Shown here in pieces: positions 9,356-17,612 of a stretch of 47,232 nucleotides of DNA; position 1 is the stretch's first letter, and the number at the start of each line of letters is the position of its first letter. Source of the DNA: a virus. A program made the position numbers and the translations under genes. The notes under the pieces are model-generated. The model was not told the origin of the DNA. It did no database searches and worked only from the letters and a program-made list of their open reading frames with translations. The stretch is taken from positions 1-47,232 of IMG/VR virus record IMGVR_UViG_3300007363_000030. One strand, 5' to 3'.

Positions 9356-9377
9356 AGAGTAGTAACTAGGAGAAAAA

Positions 9378-9986
9378 ATGAGATACGATATACCAAATGT
9401 AGTAGTAGATAATGTTTTTACAGAAGAAGAGATTGGTCAGATAAAGGAGTCCGTTGTTGCAAGCACTGGCTCCGCATTTGTGGCTCCACACTGTCAATTA
9501 AATAATTTTATACAACTCCCACAGAATATTGTAGATAAATTAACACATTATGCAATAGTTATCAGTGGCAATGAAAATATTGTTTTGACTGAATACTGTC
9601 ATGCAATATACAAGAATACTGAAAAGGATGGGGTAAAGTTCCGTCCATCATTATTCCCACATTATGATGAAACTTTCAAAGAATCCAAATTCACGTTTGA
9701 CTATCAACTAGATGGAAACGTTGACTGGAACATTGTCGTTGAGCATAGAGCACTACCTCTATTAAATAATCAGGCAGCAACATTTTCTGGTACACATCAA
9801 ATTCATTGGAGAGAACCAAAAGAATTCTCCGATGACCAATATGTAGAAATGATATTCTGTCATTTCACAGATCCAACATTGCCACCAAAAGATGAGGCTA
9901 CAAAGAAGTTTGTAGATGCAAAAGCAAAATTGTACAAGGATTGGTATTTTGCAAACGGAGGGTTCTCGAATGAGAAAACTGCATGA
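9378..9986 (+). CDS. Putative 2OG-Fe(II) oxygenase (subfamily A, paralogue 2)
   Basis: A 202-residue protein with His95-Tyr-Asp97 in FPHYDE and distal His143 in HQIHWREPKEF. DYQLDGNVDW matches the signature shared with the genes at 8374, 9970 and 32346. Such proteins use a 2-His-1-carboxylate iron site for hydroxylation. It has a strong ribosome binding site and its own -10 box, and overlaps the next oxygenase gene. The 2OG-binding basic residue is not obvious, so enzymatic activity is inferred from fold signature only. Confidence 0.72.
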   Translation: MRYDIPNVVVDNVFTEEEIGQIKESVVASTGSAFVAPHCQLNNFIQLPQNIVDKLTHYAIVISGNENIVLTEYCHAIYKNTEKDGVKFRPSLFPHYDETFKESKFTFDYQLDGNVDWNIVVEHRALPLLNNQAATFSGTHQIHWREPKEFSDDQYVEMIFCHFTDPTLPPKDEATKKFVDAKAKLYKDWYFANGGFSNEKTA

Positions 9987-10755
9987 TTACCTTACTGGAT
10001 TTGACAAATACAATAAGCCCTTGCCATTCTATGTAGATAATCTTTTTTCTGTTGAGCAGGTAAATAGTTTAAGAAATCTAATTGAAGAAAATCGAAAGAT
10101 TGAGCCATTTGTTATTGGGGATAGAATTGAAGATGGCTACATTCGAACATCTGATTTCAGAAGTCGGTATCAGCCAAAGATTGCAAGAAACATGTCTAGA
10201 ATGTTAATTGAATTTGATATGCCTAAAGACTGTGAAGATACCTTGGACAGTATTGCAAAGCCTCTTTATAACGGAGACGTTGCATTATGCCACTACAACT
10301 ATATTGATTATAATCGCAAGTGGGGTTACGGAGATAATAATCCATCCCTACCACCACATCTAGATGCAGATGAAAATTTAATTACAGTGAATTATTGCCT
10401 AGATTCAAATATTGAATGGGATCTTTATGTTGGCAATTGGAATGATACGAGCAACTTTACCAAGTATACGTTGACTCCTGGACAAACGATTGTCTTCAGT
10501 GCAGTTAATCAAATACATTGGAGACCAAAACGTAAATTTAAAAATGATGAATTTTGTGAAATTATTAGTATGGATTATTGCCCTACAGATAATTATAGAT
10601 TTACTGGTGAAGATAATCCTATTGATCCAGAGAAATCACCACAAGAACGCAAAAAGTATTTAGATGAACTACAATCACGGCCAGATATGATGGCAGCATT
10701 TAAGTTATGGAATGACGAAGGCATGTTAGATGGAATAGATATGAGGTCAATGTAA
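9970..10755 (+). CDS. Putative 2OG-Fe(II) oxygenase (subfamily A, paralogue 3)
   Basis: A 261-residue protein. PPHLDADE supplies His120/Asp122, the NYCLDSNIEWD segment is the subfamily signature, and NQIHWRPKRKF supplies distal His173. It has a longer N-terminus and a C-terminal extension (after 215) compared with its siblings. The start at ATG 9970 is chosen because GGAGGG lies 8 bases upstream; an in-frame ATG at 9916 lies inside the previous gene. It overlaps that gene by 17 bases, so the two oxygenases are coupled and may act on the same target. Confidence 0.72.
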   Translation: MRKLHDYLTGFDKYNKPLPFYVDNLFSVEQVNSLRNLIEENRKIEPFVIGDRIEDGYIRTSDFRSRYQPKIARNMSRMLIEFDMPKDCEDTLDSIAKPLYNGDVALCHYNYIDYNRKWGYGDNNPSLPPHLDADENLITVNYCLDSNIEWDLYVGNWNDTSNFTKYTLTPGQTIVFSAVNQIHWRPKRKFKNDEFCEIISMDYCPTDNYRFTGEDNPIDPEKSPQERKKYLDELQSRPDMMAAFKLWNDEGMLDGIDMRSM

Positions 10756-11069
10756 TGACAATTGAAGCACCAAGTAAGACCACCCTTGAGATGGTGAATG
10801 GACTTGCAGAAGTTGCAGAGTTTATGGAAGACGAAGAATTAACTACAGCCCTAACCTTTATTGCTAAGTTAATTATTAAACCAGATATCCCAATCAATAC
10901 TGCTACAATTGAGATAGTAAGGTTACAGGCTATCGCAGCAAAAATGGCTTTTAAAGCAACATGGATGACTAATGTAGATAAAGGAGATAGAGCAAAAAAG
11001 AATATTTATTATACAGCAGCCGAATCAATTAATGATTTGGTTTCTGCTCTTAAATATATTACTCGATAA
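10755..11069 (+). CDS. Hypothetical 104-aa helical protein
   Basis: A 104-residue, mainly helical soluble protein with no recognisable motif. The Ile/Pro stretch at 45-55 (PDIPINTATIEI) separates two helical halves. Its ATG overlaps the preceding stop by one base (TAATG). It lies between an oxygenase and a nuclease, and I can infer no function. Confidence 0.7.
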   Translation: MTIEAPSKTTLEMVNGLAEVAEFMEDEELTTALTFIAKLIIKPDIPINTATIEIVRLQAIAAKMAFKATWMTNVDKGDRAKKNIYYTAAESINDLVSALKYITR

Positions 11070-11074
11070 TAAAA

Positions 11075-11926
11075 ATGACAAAAAATCTATTAAAACAAGT
11101 AATGATTAAATCAGAACCTAAGAAAACAAGTTCCGATACAGACTTTACAGAAGGGCTAGTTGATGCAATCAATTCTGGCTATACTGCAAAACTTAAGCCA
11201 CGTTTTCAAAAGAAGACAACCTTTGCTCCGTCAACACTAACTTATGGTGCTGGCGAATGTGCAAGGTATTGGTATTTAGCATTTGAGGGAGCAATCTTTC
11301 ATGATAATGCAGATGCATATGGTGTAGCCAATAGAACAAGCGGAACACTCAGTCATGACAGAATTCAAGATGCTATTATGGATGCTGGTCTTTTAGATGA
11401 AACGATGGAGTTTGATCCAGAGCCAAGCAAATACAAGACACAGAAGCACCCTGCTCTTGAGTTTAGAATTAAATATCAAGATCCACCTATTTCTGGTTAC
11501 GGGGATGCGATGTTGAACTATAATGGCAATACTATTCTTGGTGAAATTAAAACAATGCCAAACGAAGGCTTTGAATACAAGAAAGCAAGTAGAAAACCAA
11601 AAGATGGACACCTAATGCAACTTATTATGTATATGAAGATACTTAAAAAGGATTTGGGTGCTTTGATTTACGAGAATAAAAATAATCATGAACTAATGGT
11701 TATTCCTGTTCAAGTAAGTGATCATTACCGCAGGTGGGTAGACCAAGCGTTTGATTGGATGAGAACGGTTCGGAAGTCTTGGGAGAACAAAGAACTTCCA
11801 CAAAAAACATATCGTGCAAACTCAAAGATTTGCAAGGTATGTCCGATTCAGAAGGCATGCGCTGAGGCCGAAACAGGGGTAGTTAAAATTAAACCTCTGG
11901 AGTTGTTAGGGAATGAAGCATTGTAA
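11075..11926 (+). CDS. Cas4/RecB-like Fe-S PD-(D/E)XK nuclease
   Basis: A 283-residue nuclease. An N-terminal Cys62 (GECARYW), His94, Asp144 in GYGDAML, Glu157-Ile-Lys159 in LGEIKT and Gln182 in QLIMYM make a RecB-family active site. C-terminal Cys253-x2-Cys256-x5-Cys262 together with Cys62 fits the four-cysteine iron-sulfur cluster of Cas4/AddB-type nucleases. It would process DNA ends for recombination beside the RecA-like protein. No CRISPR genes accompany it. The ribosome binding site is weak; ATG 11102 is an alternative start. Confidence 0.85.
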   Translation: MTKNLLKQVMIKSEPKKTSSDTDFTEGLVDAINSGYTAKLKPRFQKKTTFAPSTLTYGAGECARYWYLAFEGAIFHDNADAYGVANRTSGTLSHDRIQDAIMDAGLLDETMEFDPEPSKYKTQKHPALEFRIKYQDPPISGYGDAMLNYNGNTILGEIKTMPNEGFEYKKASRKPKDGHLMQLIMYMKILKKDLGALIYENKNNHELMVIPVQVSDHYRRWVDQAFDWMRTVRKSWENKELPQKTYRANSKICKVCPIQKACAEAETGVVKIKPLELLGNEAL

Positions 11927-12188
11927 CTGGTGTGATACTGAATTCTTTACAGCAATAACCTATCAGGTATATTGCTCAGATGAGTGTAGGGCTGCTGCTA
12001 CAAAACAAAAAATAGCGCAGCGTTACCTCATTACAAGAAGACAAAAAAGAAAAGGCAAGGATCGTAAATGCAAGTCATGTGGGTCACCGCTATCTATATA
12101 TAATGATGACCCACTATGCATTAAGTGTAGCGTTAATCCAAATGAAGTACTAAAGGCTTTAAAACAGATTAAGGGAAATAGCAAATGA
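11913..12188 (+). CDS. Double zinc-ribbon protein
   Basis: A 91-residue basic protein with CxxC (4-7) and CSDEC (about 21-25) as one site. CKSC (about 53-56) and CIKC (about 69-72) form the second site, joined by a lysine/arginine-rich linker. It likely binds nucleic acid. It overlaps both neighbours (14 and 4 bases), linking the Cas4-like nuclease to the RuvC-like resolvase. No exact family is recognised. Confidence 0.7.
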   Translation: MKHCNWCDTEFFTAITYQVYCSDECRAAATKQKIAQRYLITRRQKRKGKDRKCKSCGSPLSIYNDDPLCIKCSVNPNEVLKALKQIKGNSK

Positions 12189-12751
12189 AACAAATGCCAT
12201 CCAAATTTGTATCTATTGATGCAAGTACTAATAGTCTTGCTTTTTGTCTTTTTGTTTTTGGCAAAATAGAATTAGTTGGAAAAATAAATTTTGATGGCAA
12301 AGATATCTATCAAAAATGTATTGATGCATCACAAAAGGTTCAGGCCTTTTTTAAAAATCCATTATTTGATAATACTGAGCATTTGATTATTGAGCATACG
12401 GTTTTTATGAATAGTCCTAAAACCGCTGCTGATCTTGCTTTAGTTCAAGGTGCAATTATTGGTTCTGCTGGAGTTGTTGGAATCAAGGGTATTGGTAAGG
12501 TATCTCCAATCACATGGCAAAATTACTTAGGAAATAAAAGATTAACCAAAGAGGAACAGTTGGTACTAAGACAACAGAACCCTGGAAAATCAGATTCTTG
12601 GTATAAAAGTTTTGAAAGAGATTATAGAAAAAAAAGAACTATTAAATTGATAGATGTTATTTATGATAAAACCATAGATGATTATGATGTAGCGGATGCG
12701 TGTGGCATAGGTCATTGGGCATTGAACAATTGGGAAAAGGCTCTTGCATGA
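12185..12751 (+). CDS. RuvC-like Holliday junction resolvase
   Basis: A 188-residue RNase H-fold protein. Asp12 in SIDASTNSLAF, Glu70 in LIIEHTVF and the C-terminal pair Asp168/Asp171 in DDYDVADACGIGHWA match the acidic catalytic tetrad of RuvC-type resolvases. It would cut four-way junctions formed by the RecA-like protein or branched DNA before packaging. With the PD-(D/E)XK protein at 9070 the phage may carry two unrelated junction nucleases. ATG 12185 overlaps the upstream gene and follows AAGGGAA. Confidence 0.8.
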   Translation: MKQMPSKFVSIDASTNSLAFCLFVFGKIELVGKINFDGKDIYQKCIDASQKVQAFFKNPLFDNTEHLIIEHTVFMNSPKTAADLALVQGAIIGSAGVVGIKGIGKVSPITWQNYLGNKRLTKEEQLVLRQQNPGKSDSWYKSFERDYRKKRTIKLIDVIYDKTIDDYDVADACGIGHWALNNWEKALA

Positions 12752-12939
12752 CTAATAGACAACCATTTAGTTTTCCAGAAGAAGACGAGCCAGTATTCTT
12801 AGTTGTAAAAACAAAAGCACCCACAAAATGGATTTTAATTGACAGGGAAACTGGCCAGGTATACGAGGGAAACAAAAATGGATATTGGGATAAATTAAAA
12901 CAGATGGAACGAGTTGACAAAAAAGAAGATGAGTGCTAG
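12748..12939 (+). CDS. Hypothetical 63-aa protein
   Basis: A small protein beginning MTNRQPFSFPEEDEP, with a beta-rich middle (WILIDRETGQVYEGN) resembling a single small beta-sheet domain. The start is ATG 12748, which overlaps the preceding stop (ATGA), rather than an in-frame ATG at 12700. No family is recognised. Confidence 0.6.
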   Translation: MTNRQPFSFPEEDEPVFLVVKTKAPTKWILIDRETGQVYEGNKNGYWDKLKQMERVDKKEDEC

Positions 12940-13084
12940 ACTATATACAAACGAAGCATGGCTTAAAAAACGTTTTATTGTGGATAAAAAAACTCCACAA
13001 GAAATTGCCAAAGAGTGTGGAGCAAGTGTAGAAACTATCTACGCATATTTGGCTAAATTCAAATTAAGAAAGAGCAGACGATGA
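12929..13084 (+). CDS. Small helix-turn-helix protein
   Basis: A 51-residue open frame, overlapping both neighbours, whose sequence contains TPQEIAKECGASVETIYAYL, a clear helix-turn-helix of the resolvase/terminase type, flanked by basic residues (KLRKSRR). It could be a small DNA-binding regulator. The 4-base overlap with the next gene (ATGA) and the coherent HTH argue that it is real despite its size. Confidence 0.65.
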   Translation: MSARLYTNEAWLKKRFIVDKKTPQEIAKECGASVETIYAYLAKFKLRKSRR

Positions 13085-13314
13085 CAGATAAATTTAACAT
13101 TACGGTAGATCAGGTTAACCACCCATTACATTATACTAGCGATCCATCTGGAGTTGAGTGTATTCAAATTACTAGACATCGCAATTTTAATATTGGTAAT
13201 GCTTTTAAATATCTTTGGAGAGCAGGACTCAAAGATGATAAGAAACAAATTGAAGATTTACAGAAAGCAATCTTCTATATTAAGGATGAGATAGAAAGAT
13301 TACAGAATGCCTGA
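13081..13314 (+). CDS. DUF3310 family protein
   Basis: A 77-residue protein with the full DUF3310 pattern: VNHPLHY at 13-19, ECIQITRHRNFNIGNAFKY and LWRAGLKDDKKQIEDLQKA. Such proteins are widespread in phages, usually near replication genes, and are annotated as nucleotide-kinase-associated or of unknown role. It overlaps the HTH gene by 4 bases and the SGNH-like gene by 8. Confidence 0.88.
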   Translation: MTDKFNITVDQVNHPLHYTSDPSGVECIQITRHRNFNIGNAFKYLWRAGLKDDKKQIEDLQKAIFYIKDEIERLQNA

Positions 13315-14086
13315 TATTTTTGATACCGATAGTGGTTCTGTCTACAGAGTAATAGCCTTCCCCTTTAAGAAAGACTTTCCCAAAATACAGGCACACCCAT
13401 ATCTACATGATCCCAAAATTAGATTAAATAAACATAAATATAGGTCAGATGATTTTACTACAGAGCATGCTGGACTTCATATTTTGTTTGCTGGATGCTC
13501 TAATACTTTTGGGGATGGTTTAGAAGAGCATGAGATTTGGGCAAAAAGACTTTATGACAAAATTCATCACAAAGAAAATACTTCTGGATTTTTTAATATA
13601 GGTGCACCTGGATTAGGCATTCTTGCTATTGTTTTTAATATTTATAAATATATTGAATCATTTGGCAAACCAAATGTAATCTTTATTAATTTCCCAGTAT
13701 CAAGAAGATTCCTTTCATTTGATACAACAATACAAAAACATATTTATGTTAATATTCATGAGCCAGAAGAAATCTCAGAAGAACTCTGGCATACGATTCC
13801 ATTAATAGAATATCAATATATTTTTATGCTAGAAAGATATTGTAAGTCAAATAATATTAATTTAATTTATGGCACATGGGCACCTCGTTCTAATTTTAAT
13901 CATTATCAAGATTTAAACTGTTATGTCAATATTCTAGACGATGACATGGTTGCCAAATATGTAATAGAAAATCCAGATGATGAATATGCAATGAATGCTA
14001 GAGATGGCCATCATTATGGAAATGGATACCACACGGTATGGGCCGAAATAATGTATAATAGATATATGGAAAAGAGTTCAAAGTGA
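13307..14086 (+). CDS. SGNH/GDSL-like hydrolase or acyltransferase (paralogue 1)
   Basis: A 259-residue protein. ILFAGCSNTFGDGL (about 59-72) has the nucleophile-elbow shape of SGNH enzymes (Ser65), NIGAPGLG (about 97) resembles the oxyanion block, and RDGHHYGNGYH near 240 gives the Asp/His pair. SGNH proteins remove or transfer acyl groups on glycans and lipids. A second copy with the same motifs is at 36630. It sits just before the terminase genes and may modify virion or envelope glycans; the substrate is unknown. Confidence 0.7.
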   Translation: MPDIFDTDSGSVYRVIAFPFKKDFPKIQAHPYLHDPKIRLNKHKYRSDDFTTEHAGLHILFAGCSNTFGDGLEEHEIWAKRLYDKIHHKENTSGFFNIGAPGLGILAIVFNIYKYIESFGKPNVIFINFPVSRRFLSFDTTIQKHIYVNIHEPEEISEELWHTIPLIEYQYIFMLERYCKSNNINLIYGTWAPRSNFNHYQDLNCYVNILDDDMVAKYVIENPDDEYAMNARDGHHYGNGYHTVWAEIMYNRYMEKSSK

Positions 14087-14619
14087 CAGCAGAAGAAGAT
14101 CTGGTCAAGCATTTAGATCAAGTCAATGATGTAGTTTCTGAGTACCTAAAGGGAAATGATCCAACACAAATTTCTAAAGACTTGGCTATTCCACGCACAC
14201 GGGTAGTTGCGTACATTGATGAATGGAAGCAAATGGCTTCTGATAATGCTGTCATCAGAGCAAGAGCAAAAGAAGCATTGGTAGGTGCTGATGCACATTA
14301 TAGTAAATTGATAACAAAATCATATGAAGTTATTGATGAAGCGTCTATGACTAATAATCTTGGAGCAAAAACCGCAGCCATTAAACTTGTTATGGATATC
14401 GAATCTAAGCGTATTGATATGCTACAAAAAGCAGGACTACTTGAAAATAAGGAACTTGCAGAAGAAATGGTTGAGATTGAAAGACGACAGGAAATCCTTG
14501 TTGGAATTCTAAAAGATATTGCATCTGAGTATCCAGAGGTTCGTGATGATATTATGCGTAGGTTATCTGCTATTGCAAAAGAAAATGAAGTGATTACGGT
14601 GGTTAATGGAGTTCAATGA
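14083..14619 (+). CDS. Terminase small subunit (putative)
   Basis: A 178-residue protein with an N-terminal helix-turn-helix (DPTQISKDLAIPRTRVVAYI, about 26-45) and a long helical C-terminal region. This is the usual architecture of small terminase subunits that bind the packaging site. The gene directly precedes and overlaps the large subunit by 14 bases. The start is GTG, overlapping the SGNH stop by 4 bases. Identity is supported mainly by position and architecture. Confidence 0.75.
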   Translation: MTAEEDLVKHLDQVNDVVSEYLKGNDPTQISKDLAIPRTRVVAYIDEWKQMASDNAVIRARAKEALVGADAHYSKLITKSYEVIDEASMTNNLGAKTAAIKLVMDIESKRIDMLQKAGLLENKELAEEMVEIERRQEILVGILKDIASEYPEVRDDIMRRLSAIAKENEVITVVNGVQ

Positions 14620-16393
14620 TTTTTTATTGGCACTTCAAGACGATCATTTTGAAGAAGTACCAGTAGATGTAAAAACATTTGTAGAGTCACCAGACTATCT
14701 TGCACAACCTGGATTATCAGATATTCAGTATGATATCGTGCAAGCAATGAGCCAGGTTTATAAAAAAGAAGATTTGATGTCCTTGCTTGGTGAAGAAGAA
14801 GGTGCACGTTATTATGATAAGTATACAAAAAATGAAATTATTCTACAACTAGGAAAAGGCTCTGGTAAGGATTTTACTTCTACAGTTGGTTGTGCTTATA
14901 CTGTTTATAAGTTGCTCTGCCTTAAAGATCCAGCACGGTACTATGGAAAACCTTCTGGAGATGCCATCGATATTATTAACGTTGCTATTAACGCTCAACA
15001 GGCTAAGAACGTTTTCTTTAAAGGCTTTAAAACAAAGATTGAAAAATCTCCATGGTTTGCTGGTAAGTTTAATGCAAAGGCAGACTCTATTGAATTTGAC
15101 AAATCTATTACAGTTTACTCAGGTCACTCAGAACGTGAATCACATGAGGGTTTGAACCTTATTATGGCAGTGCTTGATGAGATTTCTGGTTTTGCTCAGG
15201 AGATTGGAACGGGTAACGATCAAGGTAAGACTGCAGATAATATCTATAAAGCATTCCGTGCTTCTGTGGATTCTCGTTTTCCAGATTTGGGAAAGGTAGC
15301 CCTATTGTCATTTCCAAGATATCAGGGAGACTTTATTTCTGAAAGATATGATGCTGTAATTGCTGATAAAGAAACGATAACTAAGACACATAGATTTATT
15401 ATTAATCCACTTTTGCCAGAAGATGATCCAGAGAATTGGTTTGAAATTTCATGGGATGAAGATCACATCAAATCATACAGATATCCTGGTGTGTTTGCTC
15501 TTAAGAGACCAACATGGGAAGTCAACCCCACAAGAAAAGTTGATGATTTTAAAATCGCATTCTTAACTGACATGGGTGATGCAATGCAACGTTTTGCTTG
15601 CGTACCAACTTTTGCTTCTGACGCATTCTTCAAACAGGCAGACAAAGTTAGAGCATGTATGACAGCACGAAATCCATTAGATCAATTTAGAAGATTTGAA
15701 GAAACATTTGTTCCAGATCCAAATAAAATTTATTATGTACATGCTGACCTTGCACAAAAGCATGACAAGTGTGCGGTTGCTATTGCACACGTGGAAAAGT
15801 GGGTAAATGTGCAGGTATTAAAAGATTACCAGCAGGTATCTCCAATAGTAATTGTAGATGCCGTAGCATGGTGGGAACCAAAGGTAGAAGGTCCAGTGAA
15901 TCTTTCAGAGGTAAAACAATGGATACAAAACCTTCGAAGACTTGGTTTTAATATTGGATTGGTATCGTTTGACCGTTGGCAATCGTTCGATATTCAAAAT
16001 GAACTCCAATCCGTAGGAATGAGAACTGATACTGTTTCTGTTGCTAAGAAACATTATGAGGATATGGCCATGCTAGTTTACGAAGAGCGACTAGTTATGC
16101 CAGCAATTGAACTATTGTTCAATGAGTTAACAGAACTCAAAATCATGAAAAATGATAAAGTTGATCACCCCCGTAAAAAATCTAAGGATTTGGCAGATGC
16201 TGTCTGTGGTGCTATTTTTGGAGCAATCTCCTATACCCCAAAATATCAAGATGTGGTTGTAGAGATTCACACCTTCAAAGATAGACCCAAAGTTGACAAG
16301 CAGCCAGATGGTGTGATACAATTTAAACCTACTCGTAAAGATTCAGACATCGATAATGATGATGATTTTATGGATAGATTAAAAACAATATAA
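14606..16393 (+). CDS. Terminase large subunit
   Basis: A 595-residue DNA packaging motor. The ATPase domain has Walker A GKGSGKD (83-89) and Walker B with catalytic glutamate in IMAVLDEIS (about 185-193). The RNase H-fold nuclease has Asp in YYVHADLAQKHD (about 377) and Asp in KDLADAVCG (about 529). It cuts concatemers and pumps DNA into proheads. The domain set is complete. No portal gene follows, which is unusual, since portal normally comes next in tailed phages. Confidence 0.94.
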   Translation: MEFNDFLLALQDDHFEEVPVDVKTFVESPDYLAQPGLSDIQYDIVQAMSQVYKKEDLMSLLGEEEGARYYDKYTKNEIILQLGKGSGKDFTSTVGCAYTVYKLLCLKDPARYYGKPSGDAIDIINVAINAQQAKNVFFKGFKTKIEKSPWFAGKFNAKADSIEFDKSITVYSGHSERESHEGLNLIMAVLDEISGFAQEIGTGNDQGKTADNIYKAFRASVDSRFPDLGKVALLSFPRYQGDFISERYDAVIADKETITKTHRFIINPLLPEDDPENWFEISWDEDHIKSYRYPGVFALKRPTWEVNPTRKVDDFKIAFLTDMGDAMQRFACVPTFASDAFFKQADKVRACMTARNPLDQFRRFEETFVPDPNKIYYVHADLAQKHDKCAVAIAHVEKWVNVQVLKDYQQVSPIVIVDAVAWWEPKVEGPVNLSEVKQWIQNLRRLGFNIGLVSFDRWQSFDIQNELQSVGMRTDTVSVAKKHYEDMAMLVYEERLVMPAIELLFNELTELKIMKNDKVDHPRKKSKDLADAVCGAIFGAISYTPKYQDVVVEIHTFKDRPKVDKQPDGVIQFKPTRKDSDIDNDDDFMDRLKTI

Positions 16394-16415
16394 ATATAAA
16401 TATAAGGAGAAATGA

Positions 16416-17510
16416 ATGAATTCATTTAAGAAAATCGCCCTAGCCGTGGTTGCAGCCATGACTACCGCAACAATCGTGGCAACGCCTGCAAGTGCTGCCG
16501 TAATGACAGTCGCTGTATCACTTGACGGAACTGCTAATACAACAGCATCCGCACTTGCTACGCCTGCATCATTGCCAGTCCCAGCAGATAACACAGTTGA
16601 TGCTGCTGATGCACTAAAGTTTGTTGCAACAGTTGATACAGGAACAAACGTTTCTGTTGTAGCAACAAATGCAACAATCGTATCAGCACTACACACATCT
16701 GCTGCACCAGTATCTGCATCTTCAGGATCATCATCTTTGACGATTGCAACTGGAACAGGAACAACCGCAACATTTTATGTCTATACAAAGACAACAGCAA
16801 TTGGTACAGTTGCTATCACAAATGGCGGAACAACACTAACATATTATGTACAGGGAACTGCTGGTAAGATTAATACCATTGCACTTTCATCTGCTGATGC
16901 TGGAACAACCTCAAGCGTTGTAACTGCAACAGTAACCGCAACAGACGTATTTGGTAACAAGGTATCAGGTAAGGGTCTAACAGCACTTGTTGTTGGTGGA
17001 ACTCTTGATACAACAACCGCTACAACTGGCGCAACTTTGTCTAACTTTGGTCAGGCAGAATTTAAGGTAACACTTCCAGCAACTGGTTCTTCAACCATTG
17101 TTGTTTCTGTTACAAATTCATCTGATGTTGCAACTGCAGTAGCAGGATTCAACACAGTTACTTCAAGCGTAGTTAAGACAATCACAGTTCGTGATCTTTT
17201 GTCTGAACTTGCAGCACAAAAGGCTATCGCAGATGCAGCAGTTGCTGCTAAGGCTGTAGCAGATGCTGCTCTTGCAAATGAAGTTGCTGCACATGCTGCA
17301 ACAAAGGCTTCATCTACAAAGGCACTTGCAGATGCAAAGGCTGCTTCAGATTCAGCAACAGCAGTTGCAATTGCTGCTAAGGATGCTGAAATTGCAAAAT
17401 TGAAGGCAGACAATGCTGCTGCTCTTGCTGCAATTAAGAAGGCATTCAACGATCTTGCTAAGAAGTGGAATGCAAAGAATCCAAAGGCAAAGGTTACACT
17501 AGTTAAGTAA
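16416..17510 (+). CDS. Secreted alanine-rich surface protein with Ig-like region
   Basis: A 364-residue protein. A classical signal peptide spans 1-27 (KK, hydrophobic core, cleavage at TPASA-A). It is followed by Thr/Ser/Ala-rich beta segments resembling Big-type Ig domains (about 145-255) and an alanine-rich coiled coil (about 265-335). It ends in the basic segment KKWNAKNPKAKVTLVK. Codon use is visibly more GC- and alanine-rich than in neighbours. The architecture is that of bacterial cell-surface proteins, so I infer acquisition from an actinobacterial host. AAGGAG precedes the ATG and a terminator follows. Confidence 0.8.
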   Translation: MNSFKKIALAVVAAMTTATIVATPASAAVMTVAVSLDGTANTTASALATPASLPVPADNTVDAADALKFVATVDTGTNVSVVATNATIVSALHTSAAPVSASSGSSSLTIATGTGTTATFYVYTKTTAIGTVAITNGGTTLTYYVQGTAGKINTIALSSADAGTTSSVVTATVTATDVFGNKVSGKGLTALVVGGTLDTTTATTGATLSNFGQAEFKVTLPATGSSTIVVSVTNSSDVATAVAGFNTVTSSVVKTITVRDLLSELAAQKAIADAAVAAKAVADAALANEVAAHAATKASSTKALADAKAASDSATAVAIAAKDAEIAKLKADNAAALAAIKKAFNDLAKKWNAKNPKAKVTLVK

Positions 17511-17524
17511 TTAACTTATAAATT

Positions 17525-17557
17525 AGAGGGTCAGTTATATACTGGCCCTCTTTTTTT
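17525..17557 (+). terminator. Rho-independent terminator
   Basis: GAGGGTCAG (17526-17534) pairs with CTGGCCCTC (17542-17550), nine pairs including one G-T wobble, around a 7-base loop and directly followed by a run of seven T. It ends the transcript of the secreted protein at 16416. Confidence 0.92.
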
Positions 17558-17569
17558 GCAATAAAATGG

Positions 17570-17575
17570 TATAAT
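17570..17575 (+). promoter_or_regulatory. Extended -10 promoter for the PA14 gene
   Basis: ATGGTATAAT lies directly after the terminator. The predicted start of transcription (about 17582) is followed at once by a CAGAC-attc-GTCTG stem-loop (17584-17597) and an AAGGGGG ribosome binding site. No -35 is evident; the TGG upstream of TATAAT fits an extended -10. Confidence 0.65.
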
Positions 17576-17612
17576 CATCCTATCAGACATTCGTCTGCAA
17601 GGGGGAAGGCAA

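Noticed and set aside
11075-11926. CRISPR-associated Cas4
   Set aside because: No repeats, Cas1 or Cas2 anywhere in the window; the nuclease is better explained by phage recombination.
12914-12942. TTGACA-17-TAGACT promoter-like pair
   Set aside because: Good spacing, but no gene starts at a suitable distance downstream; it lies across the overlap of two small genes and is probably chance.
16379-16800. Two minus-strand frames opposite the signal-peptide region
   Set aside because: Antisense to a well-supported gene with a ribosome binding site and a terminator; composition is a reflection of it.
17051-17449. 132-residue minus-strand open frame
   Set aside because: Alanine-rich mirror of the coiled-coil part of the secreted protein at 16416; no start signal or own promoter.
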